A stretch of DNA of 64,000 nucleotides from Apoderus coryli. Its lineage: Eukaryota; Arthropoda; Insecta; Coleoptera; Attelabidae. Shown piece after piece: positions 44,940-56,083 of the stretch (positions within the stretch are counted from its first letter, which is position 1; each line of letters begins with the position of its first letter). Position numbers and translations under genes: made by a program. The notes under the pieces were generated by a model. It was given only the letters and a program-made list of their open reading frames with translations, was not told the DNA's origin and searched no databases. The stretch covers positions 11,824,869 to 11,888,868 of the forward strand of contig OU452209.1 in NCBI GenBank assembly GCA_911728435.2, given 5' to 3'.

Positions 44940-45440
44940 AACCAAAATAAGTGGTCAGAATATTATTACACAAGAACAAGTTAAAGTTATTTTTATGTAC
45001 AAAGCAAATGAACTTTAACAGAGGGTTGTACGGTGTGCCGATGATTGTGATCGACAAGATCAAGCATTCTTTGATGCAACAGCGGATGAATGACTTTAGC
45101 TTCATTAGGGGCTCAATCGTCATCAGTCTGAGTGGTTCGATTTGCCCAGTGGAGTTCTACATAGTACTTTAGGTTCTTTGCTGTTTGATATCTTTGTATT
45201 GTATTAGCCACAATAGGCCCTCAGTGGTCGCAGCGGAGGGTCCGGTGCAGACCCACTCATTTTGAACCTGAACCTATCTTTTTATTAGTTTGACGTTTAC
45301 AAAAAGCTTTACACCTGTGATGCACAACTACGTACTTAATGAGATCGCTTTAGAAATACTCGGAATTTACATTGACACTGACTTGTCTTTTAATGGTCAT
45401 ATCTCATAGGTTTCGACGGCTACAGTAAAGATTCAAGCCA
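44940..45440 (+). pseudogene. heavily decayed LINE fragment
   Basis: A thumb-like block EILGIYIDTDLSFNGHIS is readable at about 45354-45408, matching the LG-x-x-x-D-x-x-L-x-F-x-x-H motif after the LINE RT palm. Before it, 45030-45190 resembles the dispersed repeat at 42545-43074. No longer frame survives. Confidence 0.6.
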
Positions 45441-45571
45441 CGATTTGTTGCTGAATATAGGTTCCGTTTCAATTGTTAGCCTCAATTAGTTATCTTTAAA
45501 TTAATAGCTATTTAAATGTTTTTGATCGCTTCGTGAAAGATTGGTTGATAATTTTAAGCATTATAAAGCAA

Positions 45572-45613
45572 CTGAAGATGGAACTCTAATATTCCAAAAC
45601 ATGCTTGGCATGT
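45572..45613 (+). ncRNA. decayed hammerhead-like motif
   Basis: CUGAAGA, an extra U, stem II GGAA...UUCC, then AAAA in place of GAAA, then a stem III ACAUGC-UUG-GCAUGU, followed by G at the cleavage position. Two conserved positions are therefore lost (G12 and the H17 requirement), so it should be inactive. The geometry matches the cores at 39905 and 62702. Confidence 0.35.
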
Positions 45614-46926
45614 GAAGATTTAAACAACAATATCACGCAGTTTTATTTGTAATTAGAATAAATAATTAGCTGGACTGTCCTCAGATGCTTCATCACATTT
45701 GGATTCGTGCCCCCGCCTACATGCACGAGTTGAGTGTCGAATTTATTCAATCGTCTGAATATTCATGAGAATATCAGTTACTTTAATGCATCACTCAATT
45801 CAACCTGCGTGTGTACGAGTACCTACTGATATCGAGATTATTTGGGTGATTATTTTACACCTTTGCTACTTTTCTTACTAGTGTTATGTTCAATTTCTTA
45901 TTTTTGTGAAGGTAGGAAGGTGAATTTTAAAGCTCATTATTTGGGTATTTCGCTACTATTTAAAATCCTAAACATTAAGCTTTATTCAACTTTTTTTAAC
46001 ATAAGAGCCACTGGCGAATTTAGAGTTTTGCAGTCACGTTTCGCTGATTATCTTACGTTTGACGCAGAATTTTTTAGTTTTAGCTGCTGCCTGTGGAGAT
46101 TTGCTCTCCAAGATATTATGAAATTCATCTGTCCCCGCTGATTGTTACGTGTAAATGTAGAGAACACTTTGAATATAAGCTGTCATTTGATAACGATATT
46201 TCACGGATATTACCAAAAGGCGATAAAAATCGTTGGATTTATAACGCCCTGCTTAGCATGCTTCAGTGAAGCCGAAGCGGTAAAAGGGTTACATTTGTCG
46301 ATTGAAAGATCAAACCTGGAGTTTGCTTGTGTTGTTTTGGATCCTCCATATGACATTATATACATTTTTAAACTGAAAGGAATCGAGAGAAATTACCCAC
46401 CAGCCGCCACTGATATACGCCAAAATCGGCTGGATTGTATAGGACATGATATATGAAACATGTCTAGAATCTTATGTGGAATCCAAAAATGGCATAATAT
46501 ATCGGGTGTTCTATTTAAAATAACAAAGGCACCTCAACTTCCGGTTTAACCGGAAAAGCTAAGCGGTTTGATTATTATTATGATATTTGAATAGACCATA
46601 TTTGGCACAACATATACCAACATTTTCCAAATTCAATTCAAAGTAGTCTCCGAAATCTTTTAATGGGCCGTCACCATAGGATACCATGTAGATAGGTGGA
46701 TCAGTGAAAATTACGAGATTGATTGAGTTCAGTGAAAAAGATAAGCATCTGAACTCCTTAGTCAACTGGGGGCTGAAATTAGATGACAGTCCTATGGTCA
46801 ATATCACTAATTACCTAATCCTAATTACTCCGGCAAATGGAGCAACTGTTCAACTCCGTTAGTTGACGATAGAGATGCGTTCTTAAACAGTTAAAGTGAA
46901 TAAGTTTTATTTTGTTTAATAATTAA
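45614..46926. other. intergenic DNA and 3' flank of gene B; nothing recognised
   Basis: Frames at 45842-46141 and 46142-46456 lie back to back but share no recognised motif and look non-coding in composition. TATCGGGTGTTCTATTT at about 46501 resembles a TIR-type terminus without a partner. The minus-strand AATAAA at 46927-46932, about 73 bp past the gene B stop, is a candidate poly-A signal. Confidence 0.4.
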
Positions 46927-47004
46927 TTTATTTGTCAAAATGAAAACTTAACAACACAAAACATAACAAAAACAATCGCAAACAACATATCACATTCCAA
47001 AAAC

Positions 47005-47760
47005 TTAATGTTTGTGTTCAAATCCCCATTCTTTACCCTCATGATGACCACCTTTCTTGCCATGGTCTGAGTGGTGGTGATGGTGATCTTCATGACCGCC
47101 GTGTCCTTTCCAATCATGATGATCTTTGTCGTAATGTCCTTTATGTCCATGTCCTGATTTACCGTGATGTCCTTCATGATGTCCGGAGTGATGGTGACCG
47201 CCCTTCTTGTGGTGACCGCTATGTCCTCCATGATATCCGTGATGATGTCCATGTTTACCATGATGACCTTCTTTGTGAGCACCATCGTAGAATTTATGGT
47301 TTTTGTGGTAGTCATCTTTGTGTTCTTTCAAATGGTAACCATCGGTCTTTTGTCCTTTATGGTGTCCGTGTTTCTCACCCCATTTACCACCCTTATGATG
47401 TCCACCTTTGGCGTGATGGTGATCGTGGTGTCCGCCTTCCTCATGGTGATGTTTGTGGTGTCCACCTTTTGCTCCATGATGGTGTTCATGGTGGTGTTTA
47501 CCATGATGGCCTTTGTGTCCTTTGTGGTGATGGTGATCAGCATGGTATCCCTTTTCACCTTTACCACCATGGCCGTGGTGGTGCTCACCATGATGCGAGT
47601 GCCCACCGTCCTCTTTGTGGCTGGATGAGTGCCCGTGGTGAGACTCAGCTGCTTCTAAATCGGCTATGACAATCCCGTTTTTGTCATTTTCTTCAAACTG
47701 AATTTCAGCTGCCACAAAGGCCACGAGTAGTAGAGCCACACTAGCAACTATGATCCTCAT
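47005..47760 (-). CDS. secreted histidine-rich glycoprotein-like protein B
   Basis: A 251-residue single-exon protein. The ATG at 47760 opens a signal peptide (MRIIVASVALLLVAFVAA), then EIQFEENDKNGIVIADLEAA, which corresponds residue for residue to the start of protein A. The His/Gly/Lys-rich region uses HHGKHHHEHHHG-type units. The middle block is GQKTDGYH...HKDDYHKNHKFYDGAHKEGH and the end GGHHEGKEWGFEHKH-like. It was clearly produced by duplication with gene A, being co-oriented 4.9 kb away with the same TATA element. Polyhistidine secreted proteins can bind Zn, Cu or haem, but no specific ligand site can be inferred here. Confidence 0.92.
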   Translation of the reverse strand: MRIIVASVALLLVAFVAAEIQFEENDKNGIVIADLEAAESHHGHSSSHKEDGGHSHHGEHHHGHGGKGEKGYHADHHHHKGHKGHHGKHHHEHHHGAKGGHHKHHHEEGGHHDHHHAKGGHHKGGKWGEKHGHHKGQKTDGYHLKEHKDDYHKNHKFYDGAHKEGHHGKHGHHHGYHGGHSGHHKKGGHHHSGHHEGHHGKSGHGHKGHYDKDHHDWKGHGGHEDHHHHHSDHGKKGGHHEGKEWGFEHKH

Positions 47761-47826
47761 AATTGTGTATTAGTGGACACTATTCAACACAACAGATGAG
47801 TGTGATTAACGTAGTTTTGATTTTGG

Positions 47827-47835
47827 TATTTATAT
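47827..47835 (-). promoter_or_regulatory. TATA box of histidine-rich gene B
   Basis: The minus strand reads TAATATAAATACCA, 67 bp upstream of the ATG at 47760. An AATCACACTCATC phrase at about 47805 matches the putative initiator of gene A (AATCACACTGC), so the promoter was duplicated with the gene. Confidence 0.78.
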
Positions 47836-47849
47836 TAGTTAGATTTCCT

Positions 47850-48954
47850 AATAAATAACCGCGATTTTTGCATCATTGGTTATACAGGTAATCAAAAATT
47901 TGTACGATGCAATGTAACAGTAAGTTAGTTATTTTTTTTTCTGCCTAATATATTGACACAGAGCAATTTTTGCGTAATATATTTTATAATAAAGTAATTT
48001 TATAACAACATTATTTACATAAATGTGGGTAAAGTGTAATAGAAATCAGCTGGTTATTTAAAAGAAAAACAGATATTTATTTGCAGAATAACGTTTTCAC
48101 TAAAGGGCAAATTTTATATTTTTTTTTTTTCTTAGGAAAATTAGCTAATGAAAATATACTGCTGAACTCAGAGGCTATTAAATTGCAAATGTATGTACCA
48201 AAATACAAAGAAAAGTCCTTGATGTATCTCCTTGATTATTCTTTCCAGGTGCAGATTCGGATTAACCTCGAAAAATACGTAGAAAATAGACCAAATAGGC
48301 CAAAAATACAGGCTACTTTCTTTGTGGACCTGTGCAATGCCCACAAAATAGTAGTCTGTACTTTTCGCCAGACCAATTATTTCCTACGCAGTTTACGATG
48401 ATTAATATGAATCTGCAGTCAAAATATAGCATTCTGCTTGATGCAAAGTGCATAATTTGCATTTTAGTGTTTTTCTGCATATTTAATATGTAATAGTGCA
48501 AGTATATTCAGCCAAAATTGTTACAATAGAAATTGCTAATTTTATACATAATTTTTAAATTTAGAACCACCTAAATATCGGGGAAAACCAACCCTGAATA
48601 AAATATGGTAAACAGACCTCGAGACAGACCCTTATTACCAGCTTCCAAGCTTCCTTCTCCTCCTCAGCTCAATATACTTTCTTCGGGCAAATATGACATT
48701 ATTGCCATGGATATATTATGGCTCTTTGATTCGTAGCCGGGGCCGAGTTGCATACATTTTGGTAGTTGTCAATTGTTGTCAAAACTCATAACATTTTCCA
48801 AAAGTAAAGTACGAACATAAACAAATCATAAATAAATTATAAAACGGTTTAAAAATTAGCAACTAATAAGAAATTAAAACAAATATATCAAAATTAAAAA
48901 TATTGAAATAAAAGGGCCATTGATTTAAAATTCCAAGAAAACTATTTCCTTTTT
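47850..48954. other. intergenic DNA; nothing recognised
   Basis: An open frame at 48081-48401 has no motif. Inside it GGTGCAGATTCGGATTAACC and CGAAAAATACGTAGAAAA repeat the 12630-12670 sequence, so it belongs to a dispersed repeat and not to a gene. Confidence 0.4.
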
Positions 48955-49510
48955 TCAAAACAAATCTATTCATCCTCGATCGTATCAATTAATGACACAG
49001 ACGACTTGTCAGTTGCAAGATTTTTCCAAAATTCTGACTTATGTGGAGAAAAAATAGAACTCAGTTTTTTAAGTAAGTATGGTATTTTTTCTTTTTTCAG
49101 ATATTCCTCTGTCTCTATCATCATTGTCTACAATTTTCAAATTTAAAAGTCTTTGGGGAATGAAATTAAGTTCTATGTCACTTTGGGAGTCGTAAGTTGT
49201 TTCATAAAAAGTATTATCACGTTTACAGTACTCTGAACTATATCCTTTCGCAAAGGCCTGTTTTACTCATTTTTTGAAGCTGATATTGGGTCGTCCTATT
49301 TTTTGAGGCTAGAGAAATTAATTTCCTTCACGGTTACCTCTAAATCCGCACAAAATATTTTCTCGTTTGATACATTCGAGCCAAACACCAACATGGTATT
49401 TCAAATCTGCTACAAACATTTCCTTTGAGATTCTCCACTTCTGTCAGCTGCTAGGGCTTCTGCAAGTTGGCCTTGAGACCACCGCTTGCATATTTTTGCC
49501 ATATTAAACA
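48955..49510 (-). pseudogene. possible psq-HTH (pogo-like) fragment
   Basis: The minus strand starts MAKICKRWSQGQLAEALADS, followed after stops by NTMLVFGSNVSNEKIF-like sequence, and further down EEYLKKEKIPYLLKKLSSIF. The W-x3-x-L-x-x-A-L opening is reminiscent of the Pipsqueak HTH found at the start of pogo-type transposases and of related insect element proteins. Stops and shifts are frequent. The match is short, and another origin is possible. Confidence 0.35.
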
Positions 49511-50690
49511 TAAAAACCAATTAAGCAAGCTTAAACTCTTTTTTTTTTTTTCACTTGGGTCGGGTAATATGCCCCACAGACGGGTTATATAACCCAATGG
49601 ACTAAATAGTGATAGAATTTCATTACCACAAAAATATTCCATGTAGAAATACTTAATAACGCATCATCCTCAGCATGGTAGTGACGTTTTCAGGCAGTTA
49701 CCTGGCATTGCCAGATCGCTGATAAATGTTTTAGGTTTTGTGCTAGGGATTTTCGGACATATTACCAACTGGCTCTTATTTGCCGTCACTACCTTACTAT
49801 TTATCGATGTACTGCTTCAATTTGCTAGACGAAATTGCTAGTGATTTTGGTTTATTTATTAGTTATTAAATCGAGATCAAAGGTACAAACAATTAATATA
49901 AATTCTAAACTATTCCAACCGCAAGTATTACAGTTTCAGTAGGTATAATAAACTAAATTGTTATTTCATCTGGTCTGATAGATTGAAATATTCAATTCTC
50001 TAAGAGAGATGCAACATGTAGGTAGATACTAGGGATATGCAGAATAGGAAAAAAACATTTGCACAACTTTCATTAAAATATATGGAATTTCCACAGAAAT
50101 TGTTCAAGCAGCAAGCTCATTTAATTTTGTTTCGTAAACAATATTAAATAAGTATGAAAAAAACACTAACCGAATTTAGGATAATTGACATAGATTTTAT
50201 AGCAATATCTGTGGTTAATATTGGCAATTTTATAAAATTTATAAGAGCGATTTCAGATTTTAATTTTATTATTTCAAACTGTTGGTCCCATAGACCTCGA
50301 TCTTTGTTAGTAACGTTGCTGTCCAGATGGTAGAATTTTAAATATTTGGTTATATTTTTCGTATCTGCGTTGGAATATACAGGCAAAAAGATAGCTAAAG
50401 GAAGCGTAGCGTCTGTGGTTGATGTTGCAGAATTTTACGTTTTTCACCACCATAAATTCGTATAAATAATGGCCTGCATTTTTTAATTGTACGGTTTAGT
50501 ATAAATAGATTATTATTACAAATTTTCCTGTACAGGTTTTACATAGTACCTACTTAGTATTAATATAACAATCATGTTTTTTAACACACTTATTACAAAC
50601 TTTTTACATTATAAAATTAATAATAATTTTACACTATTAAATTTATAGTTTATAACTATTTCTGGGGTTTGTTGCAAAACTACATAAATA
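49511..50690. other. intergenic DNA; nothing recognised
   Basis: GGTAGTGACG at about 49677 and CGTCACTACC at about 49782 form a small inverted repeat about 115 bp apart, perhaps a MITE. A minus-strand frame at 50144-50386 has no motif. Confidence 0.35.
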
Positions 50691-53090
50691 TACAGGGTGA
50701 GTCACGAGGAACTGTACATACTTCTACCATAAGTAGAGGCACATTAGGGGATGATCAAATGACCATTAAAAACTGTCTCCTTGTTTTCATTATTAATATA
50801 CAGGGTGAATTATGGATCTTCACCCAAATAATGTTTAGTCATATCATTTCAATGATTAAGTCGATTTATCTCATTATTTTATAAAAGTGTGTATTGGTGC
50901 CTGGCAACTAACTGACATTCAGAATTGAGAAAATCCAGGTCCGTCTTGGAGAAAATTTGTGGGACTTCTTCATATTCAACACTTCACCCTGTATATGATT
51001 TTTCAAAAATCTGATATAATTTTTTCAGATGGCATAGATAGACAGTTAGACCTGGGTATTTGAATTTTTTGTTTTTACTCACGTCACATTTCTTAGAGGC
51101 ACTGTAAGCAATTTAGTGGATTTTTTAAAGGATGTATATCCAGCTGTTGGTGTGGGTTTGCAGGCCGACGCAAGCTAAACAAATTTTTCAAAAGTTTTTG
51201 ACAAGATCGGTCATTCTTTGTTGTGACTTTACCTTCAGCAGGGACTCAATTACATTTTTTTGTGTCAATATTTCTTTACATACAGGGTGAGTCACGAGGA
51301 ACTGTACATAGTTCTACCATAAGTAGAGGCACGTTAGGGTGAATTCTGGATCTTCACCAAAACAATATTTCGTCATATCTTTTCAATGATTAAGTCGATT
51401 TATCTCATTTTTTTTTATAAAAGTGTGTAGTGGTGTCTGGCAACTAACTGACATATTAAGAATTGAAAAAATCCAGGTCCATCTTCGAGAAAATTTGTGG
51501 GACTGATTCATATTCAACACTTCACCCTGTATATGATTTTTCAAAAATCTGATAAAATTTTTTCAGAGAGCATAAATAGACAGTTGGACCTGGGTATTTG
51601 TATTTTTTGTTACACTCATCTCATATTTCCAATTAAAGATTCATTTTAGAGCCAAATTGAAAACTGGCAATAATGAAGTATCTTACTGTATGATAATGTT
51701 TAGTTATTAAAAAGAAATCTTCAAAATAGACAGAAACGACACACACTGTGCTCCAGTATGGTAAATACCATAATTTGAATTGATTTACAGGGCCGGATTT
51801 AAAAATCTGGCATATCTGGTTCATCCCAATAATTCACCCTGTATGTAACTTTTTCCCCGTAATACACAGAAAACAGATAAAAAATGTTTGTAATAACCTA
51901 GTTTTCTTATTTGTTTGAGGAAAACTCTGCCTAATTATTTTAATCGGAATGAAATGAACAAGCCAGGGAAATATTTATTCATAAATTAAGAAATAAAATA
52001 AAAAACAATCACCAAACAATAAAACAGTTTTAACAATGTGGAACAAAGTAAAAAACAATTTATCAAACATTACGATTACAAAACACAACAGCTCATTAAC
52101 GCAGAATTATTCACTGTTGCAATATTATCAGAAATGACCCACTGACAATCAGAAAGTCCATTACACATTTAAACATTCGTCAAGAAAAGTTTATTAAGGC
52201 AGATGGATTTCATTTTGAACATCTTTTATAATCGTAATGTTTATTAAATTGTTTTTTACTTTGTTCCACATTGTTAAAACTGTTTTATTGTTTGGTTATT
52301 TTGTTTTATTTTATTTCTTAATTTATGAATAAACATTTCCCTGGCTGTTCATTTCATTTCGATTAAAATAATTAGACACATGAGTTTCCCTCAAACAAAT
52401 AAGAAAACTAGGTTATTACAAACATTTTTTATCTGTTTTCAGTCTATTACGGGTGGAAAAGGTTACATACAGGGTGAATTATTGGGATGAACCAGATATG
52501 CCAGATTTTTAAATCCGGCCCTGTAAATCAATTCAAATTATGGTACTTACCATACTGGAGCACAGTGGGTGTCGTTTCTGTCTATTTTGAAGATTTCTTT
52601 TTAATAACTAAACATTATTATACAGTAAGATACTTCATTATTTCCAGTTTTCAATTTGGCTCTAAAACGAATCTTTAATTGGAAATGTGACGTCAGTGTA
52701 ACAAAAAATTCAAATACCCAGGTCTAACTGTCTATTTATGCCCTCTGAAAAAATTATATCAGATTTTTGAAAAATCATATACAGGGTGAAGTGTTGAATA
52801 TAAAGAAATCCCACAAATTTTCTTCAAATCGGACCTGGATTTTCTCAATTCTGAATATGTCAGTTAGTTGCCAGGCACCAATACACACTTTTATAAAAAA
52901 AAATGAGATAAATCGACTTAATCATTGAAAAGATATGACGAAACATTGTTTTGGTGAAGATTCATAATTCACCCTATATATTAATAATGAAAACAAGGAG
53001 ACAGTTTTAAATGGTCATTTGATGATCCCCTAATGTGCCTCTAGTTATGGTAGAAGTATGTACAGTTCTTCGTGACTCACCCTGTATACA
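50691..53090. mobile_element. large foldback element with about 0.8-kb inverted arms
   Basis: The outer ends are TACAGGGTGAGTCACGAGG (50691) and its inverse ending CACCCTGTATA (53090). The core palindrome runs from a second copy of the left terminus at 51281. The left arm 51281-52079 is inverted in the right arm 52229-53090, with a unique 149-bp loop at 52080-52228. Mirror open frames at 51633-51824 (minus) and 52487-52678 (plus) encode nearly the same 63 residues, which shows how well the arms match. 50691-51094 is an extra direct copy of the outer left arm, separated from 51281 by 186 bp of the repeat seen at 42547-42712. No transposase is present. Confidence 0.9.
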
Positions 53091-53600
53091 AAAACCAACA
53101 TAATTGAAGATAGCGAGGGATTTGTGACTTGTTCAATCTAACATCTATCTAAATCTAAAAAAGAAAAAATCCAACCCCTTGTCTTTACAAAGATTAGCAA
53201 AATAGAACATATCCAGTAATATTGATGCCATGTCGTCCAGATCTTGGGCAATTGTAAAGCCATACAAAAACAAATACGTTAAATTTTATAAAAATACTTT
53301 GTTCGGGAGCTTCCCGAACAGTTGAGCCAGTCGCGTTTTTGTGTTGAAAATGATTATATTCAGTGTGCCTTAAAATACGTTCAGCAACATGATTATTTTT
53401 GTTTTTAGTACCCTATCCTAAATTTAAGAATTATTTGGAGTTTTCCGATGAAACATAAATGTGCATCCACGTCCGGAAATTTGGTTTTTCACAACGCTGA
53501 AAAAATTTTGAGACTCTAAATTCGAAGATTTTTGGGAAACTACCAACTTCGTGATTCACCCTGTATATTGTGTATGGTTACTATAAAATGGTATTCAACT
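53091..53600. other. intergenic DNA; nothing recognised
   Basis: No coding block. It ends with CGTGATTCACCCTGTATATTG at about 53550-53570, a lone right terminus of the TACAGGGTGAATCACG family. Confidence 0.4.
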
Positions 53601-53791
53601 TTACTTATCATCAGCATTCACTACGTAACAGGCATAACCCCAACTCAGGGGTTTTGTGAGCCCTAAGATGGCATCATCGATATTTAAGTAAGAGAAACTC
53701 TCGATGTTCTGAAGTCGTTCTCCGTTAACTCGAATATTATGCGGTGGGACAGCCACAGTGTTTGGGGCAGGGTGGTAGAGGATCTGTGTTA
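53601..53791 (-). pseudogene. LINE reverse-transcriptase C-terminal scrap
   Basis: The minus-strand frame contains NTVAVPPHNIRVNGERLQNI and ESFSYLNID. This corresponds to the phrase of LINE and craniate-type RTs just before the thumb (I-x-V-x-G-x-x-L-x-x-V-x-x-F-x-Y-L). Its upstream part is cut off by the inverted-repeat element starting at 53792. The catalytic blocks are missing. Confidence 0.65.
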
Positions 53792-55541
53792 GTATACCGG
53801 GTCGGGCCGTACATTCGCCTCGGTCTCTCATAGCCTAACAAAATTTAAATTGCAAATTTTGTTTACGTGGGTGTATGTAGGTCTATCAGGAGCATTTAAC
53901 AAAAATGTTTTTAAATATACCGGGTGTCCCAGAAAAGTGTGGCATATCAAAGTTATATTTTTTTAATTGGAATACCCAGTATTTTTTGAATTTGTTGAAG
54001 ACTTTGGATAAAATAAAGTAGATTTATTTTATGGTCCCTATACCTAAATCTACCCGTTTGGCTAATTTTTGCGTTTTTTTTTAAAAAATAGGGTCATTTT
54101 GTAAAACATTCTGTGCGTTTATTTTTTTAACTAAACCGTTTAGAATTTTAAATTGGCAAGTGGATAACACATACATTAGGTCGGTGTATAGCCGAATTGT
54201 AAATATTGTACAGGATGGTCACAATTTTTTATTGTTCTTATCAATCATATTTATTTAAATAACTTTTTTATTTTAAATAGCACACCCTATATTTCATATC
54301 ACCTGTCGATACTAATTATCAAATAGTATTAGGCGTCTCTATACCTAACTGTCACCGTTTCCCAAGAAATAATTATTTTATGTTATTTATCTTATTGATT
54401 TGACTTTTAATAGTAGGTACACCCTGTAATTTACATTATTAAATTACTATTGGCTGATCGGTATTCGAATATTACAGTTTTTCCGTAGACAAATTGGAAC
54501 TTAAAAGGCAACAAGCTTTCTCTACCATCAAATCGTACTTAAAGTTTTACACTACAATTTATTGGGTACCTAATTCTAACAAACTCTGAAAGTTAAAACT
54601 TAAGAATAATAAAATAGGTACAAATTTTTAACATTCAGTAACATATTCATAATTCTTAAAAATTAACAACAAAAAAAGACCTATACCTTACAGAGGTACC
54701 TATTTACTATAGCTACAAAAAATGCTCAAAATGTTGGCCGTTATTTTCAATACACAAATGAATTCTTTTTTCAAATGAATGTCTGACATTTGCTAATAAA
54801 TATAAACAATGTTTTTAATATATCCCTATAAGAAAAAATCTGGTGGTGTTAAGTCTGACGACTTTGCGGGGAGTTTTATGGACCACCACGGCCAATCCAT
54901 TTTGCAGGAAATAAACGATCTAGAGTACGCCTTACTGGCCTATGAAAATGTCATCAAATCAATAAGACAAATAAGTTAAAGTATTGTTTTATTGGGAAAC
55001 GGTCACAGTTAGGTATAGGGCAGCGTAATACCATTTGATATAGAACATTAATTAGTATCGACAGGTGCTATAAAATATAGGGTGTGCTGTTTAAAATAAA
55101 AAAGTTATTTAAATAAATATGATTGATAAGAACAATAAAAAATGGTGACCACCCTATACAATATTTACAATTGGGCTATACACCAACCTAATGTATGTTC
55201 TATACACTTGCTATTTTAAAATTTTAAACGCTTTAGTTAAAAAAATAAACGCACAGAATGTTTTTCAAAATAACCCTATTTTTTGCAAAAATTGGCCAAA
55301 CGGGTAGATTTAGGTATAGCAAACATAACAATAACTTTACTTTATTTTATCCAAAGTCTTCAAAAAGCCAAAAAATATAACTTTGACATGCCACACTTTT
55401 CTGGGACACCCGGTATATTTAAAAACATTTTTGTTAATTGCTCCTGGTAGATCTACATACACCCACGTAAACAAAATTTGCAATTTGCATTTTTTTAGGC
55501 TATGAGAGACCGAGGCGAATGTACTGCCCGACCCGGTATAC
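53792..55541. mobile_element. inverted-repeat DNA transposon with long nested TIRs
   Basis: The outer termini TATACCGGGTCGGG (53793) and CCCGGTATA (55540), plus about 120 bp of inward sequence (CATTCGCCTCGGTCTCTCATAG), are inverted copies. An inner pair TACCGGGTGTCCCAG (53918) and CTGGGACACCCGGTA (55415), with TA on both sides, continues as arms of about 490 bp. These include ACCTAAATCTACCCGTTTGG and AAACGGTCACAGTTAGG-type blocks. The loop at about 54407-54954 contains a decayed Tc1/mariner-superfamily transposase end (54713-54930). Either one element has compound TIRs or one is inserted exactly at the end of another. Confidence 0.85.
54713..54930 (-). pseudogene. Tc1/mariner-superfamily transposase C-terminal relic
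   Basis: The minus strand reads ILDRLFPAKWIGRGGP, a frameshift, PAKSSDLTPPDFFL, a stop where Trp is expected, GYIKNIVY, and finally CIENNGQHFEHFL with a terminal stop at 54713. The P-D-L-T-P-x-D-F-F-L(W)-G block carries the third catalytic acidic residue. It lies in the loop of the long inverted repeat, so it is probably the remaining transposase of that element. The same protein type is seen at 17951-18168 (N-terminus) and 38625-38785. Confidence 0.85.
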
Positions 55542-56083
55542 TTAATTTTAAAATTAAGAAAGCTCCTTTGTACTTTTCACTTTTACAAGTAATCATTAAT
55601 AACATAATTTTTATATAACTTTGACATTCTCAAAATCAAGTTCTAATTCTCATTATACCAACAGAACTGGGATTTTCTAATTTTTAGAATTTATAATCAA
55701 CACTGTTTAAGAATTAAAGCCTGTACCAGCAGTTAGATATTAACATCTGCAGCTTTTACACTACATAACTGTTTTACTACCAGTAAGGATGAGAGCTTGC
55801 GCCATATGAATGCTGACTTTCACTATTCATTTGGTGGGAATATCTTTGAAATAAGAAAGGCAAAGGTTTTAGGTAAATAATAAATATTATATTATTTTTA
55901 ATACTAATATTTTCCATAACACAAACATTTCCAAAAAATCATATAAATATAATATAACTAAAAACAGTTTTAAAATAAAAAGTGTTGTTACACTTTCTAG
56001 TAACAATTAATATCACACATAACAAGTTCCATAATAAAAATATATTATCAAATACAGACTCTTTGGATATTAATTCTACTAAT
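55542..56083. other. intergenic DNA and 3' flank of gene C
   Basis: No independent feature. The minus-strand ATTAAA at 55897-55902 is the only poly-A-like hexamer noticed downstream of gene C, about 180 bp past the stop, and is a weak candidate. Confidence 0.35.

Noticed and set aside
45842..46456. Two adjacent plus-strand frames (99 and 104 codons)
   Set aside because: No recognisable domain and AT-rich composition, with no promoter or splice context. Kept as non-coding.
49677..49792. GGTAGTGACG / CGTCACTACC inverted pair as a MITE
   Set aside because: Only ten bases match, and neither internal arm similarity nor a target duplication was seen.
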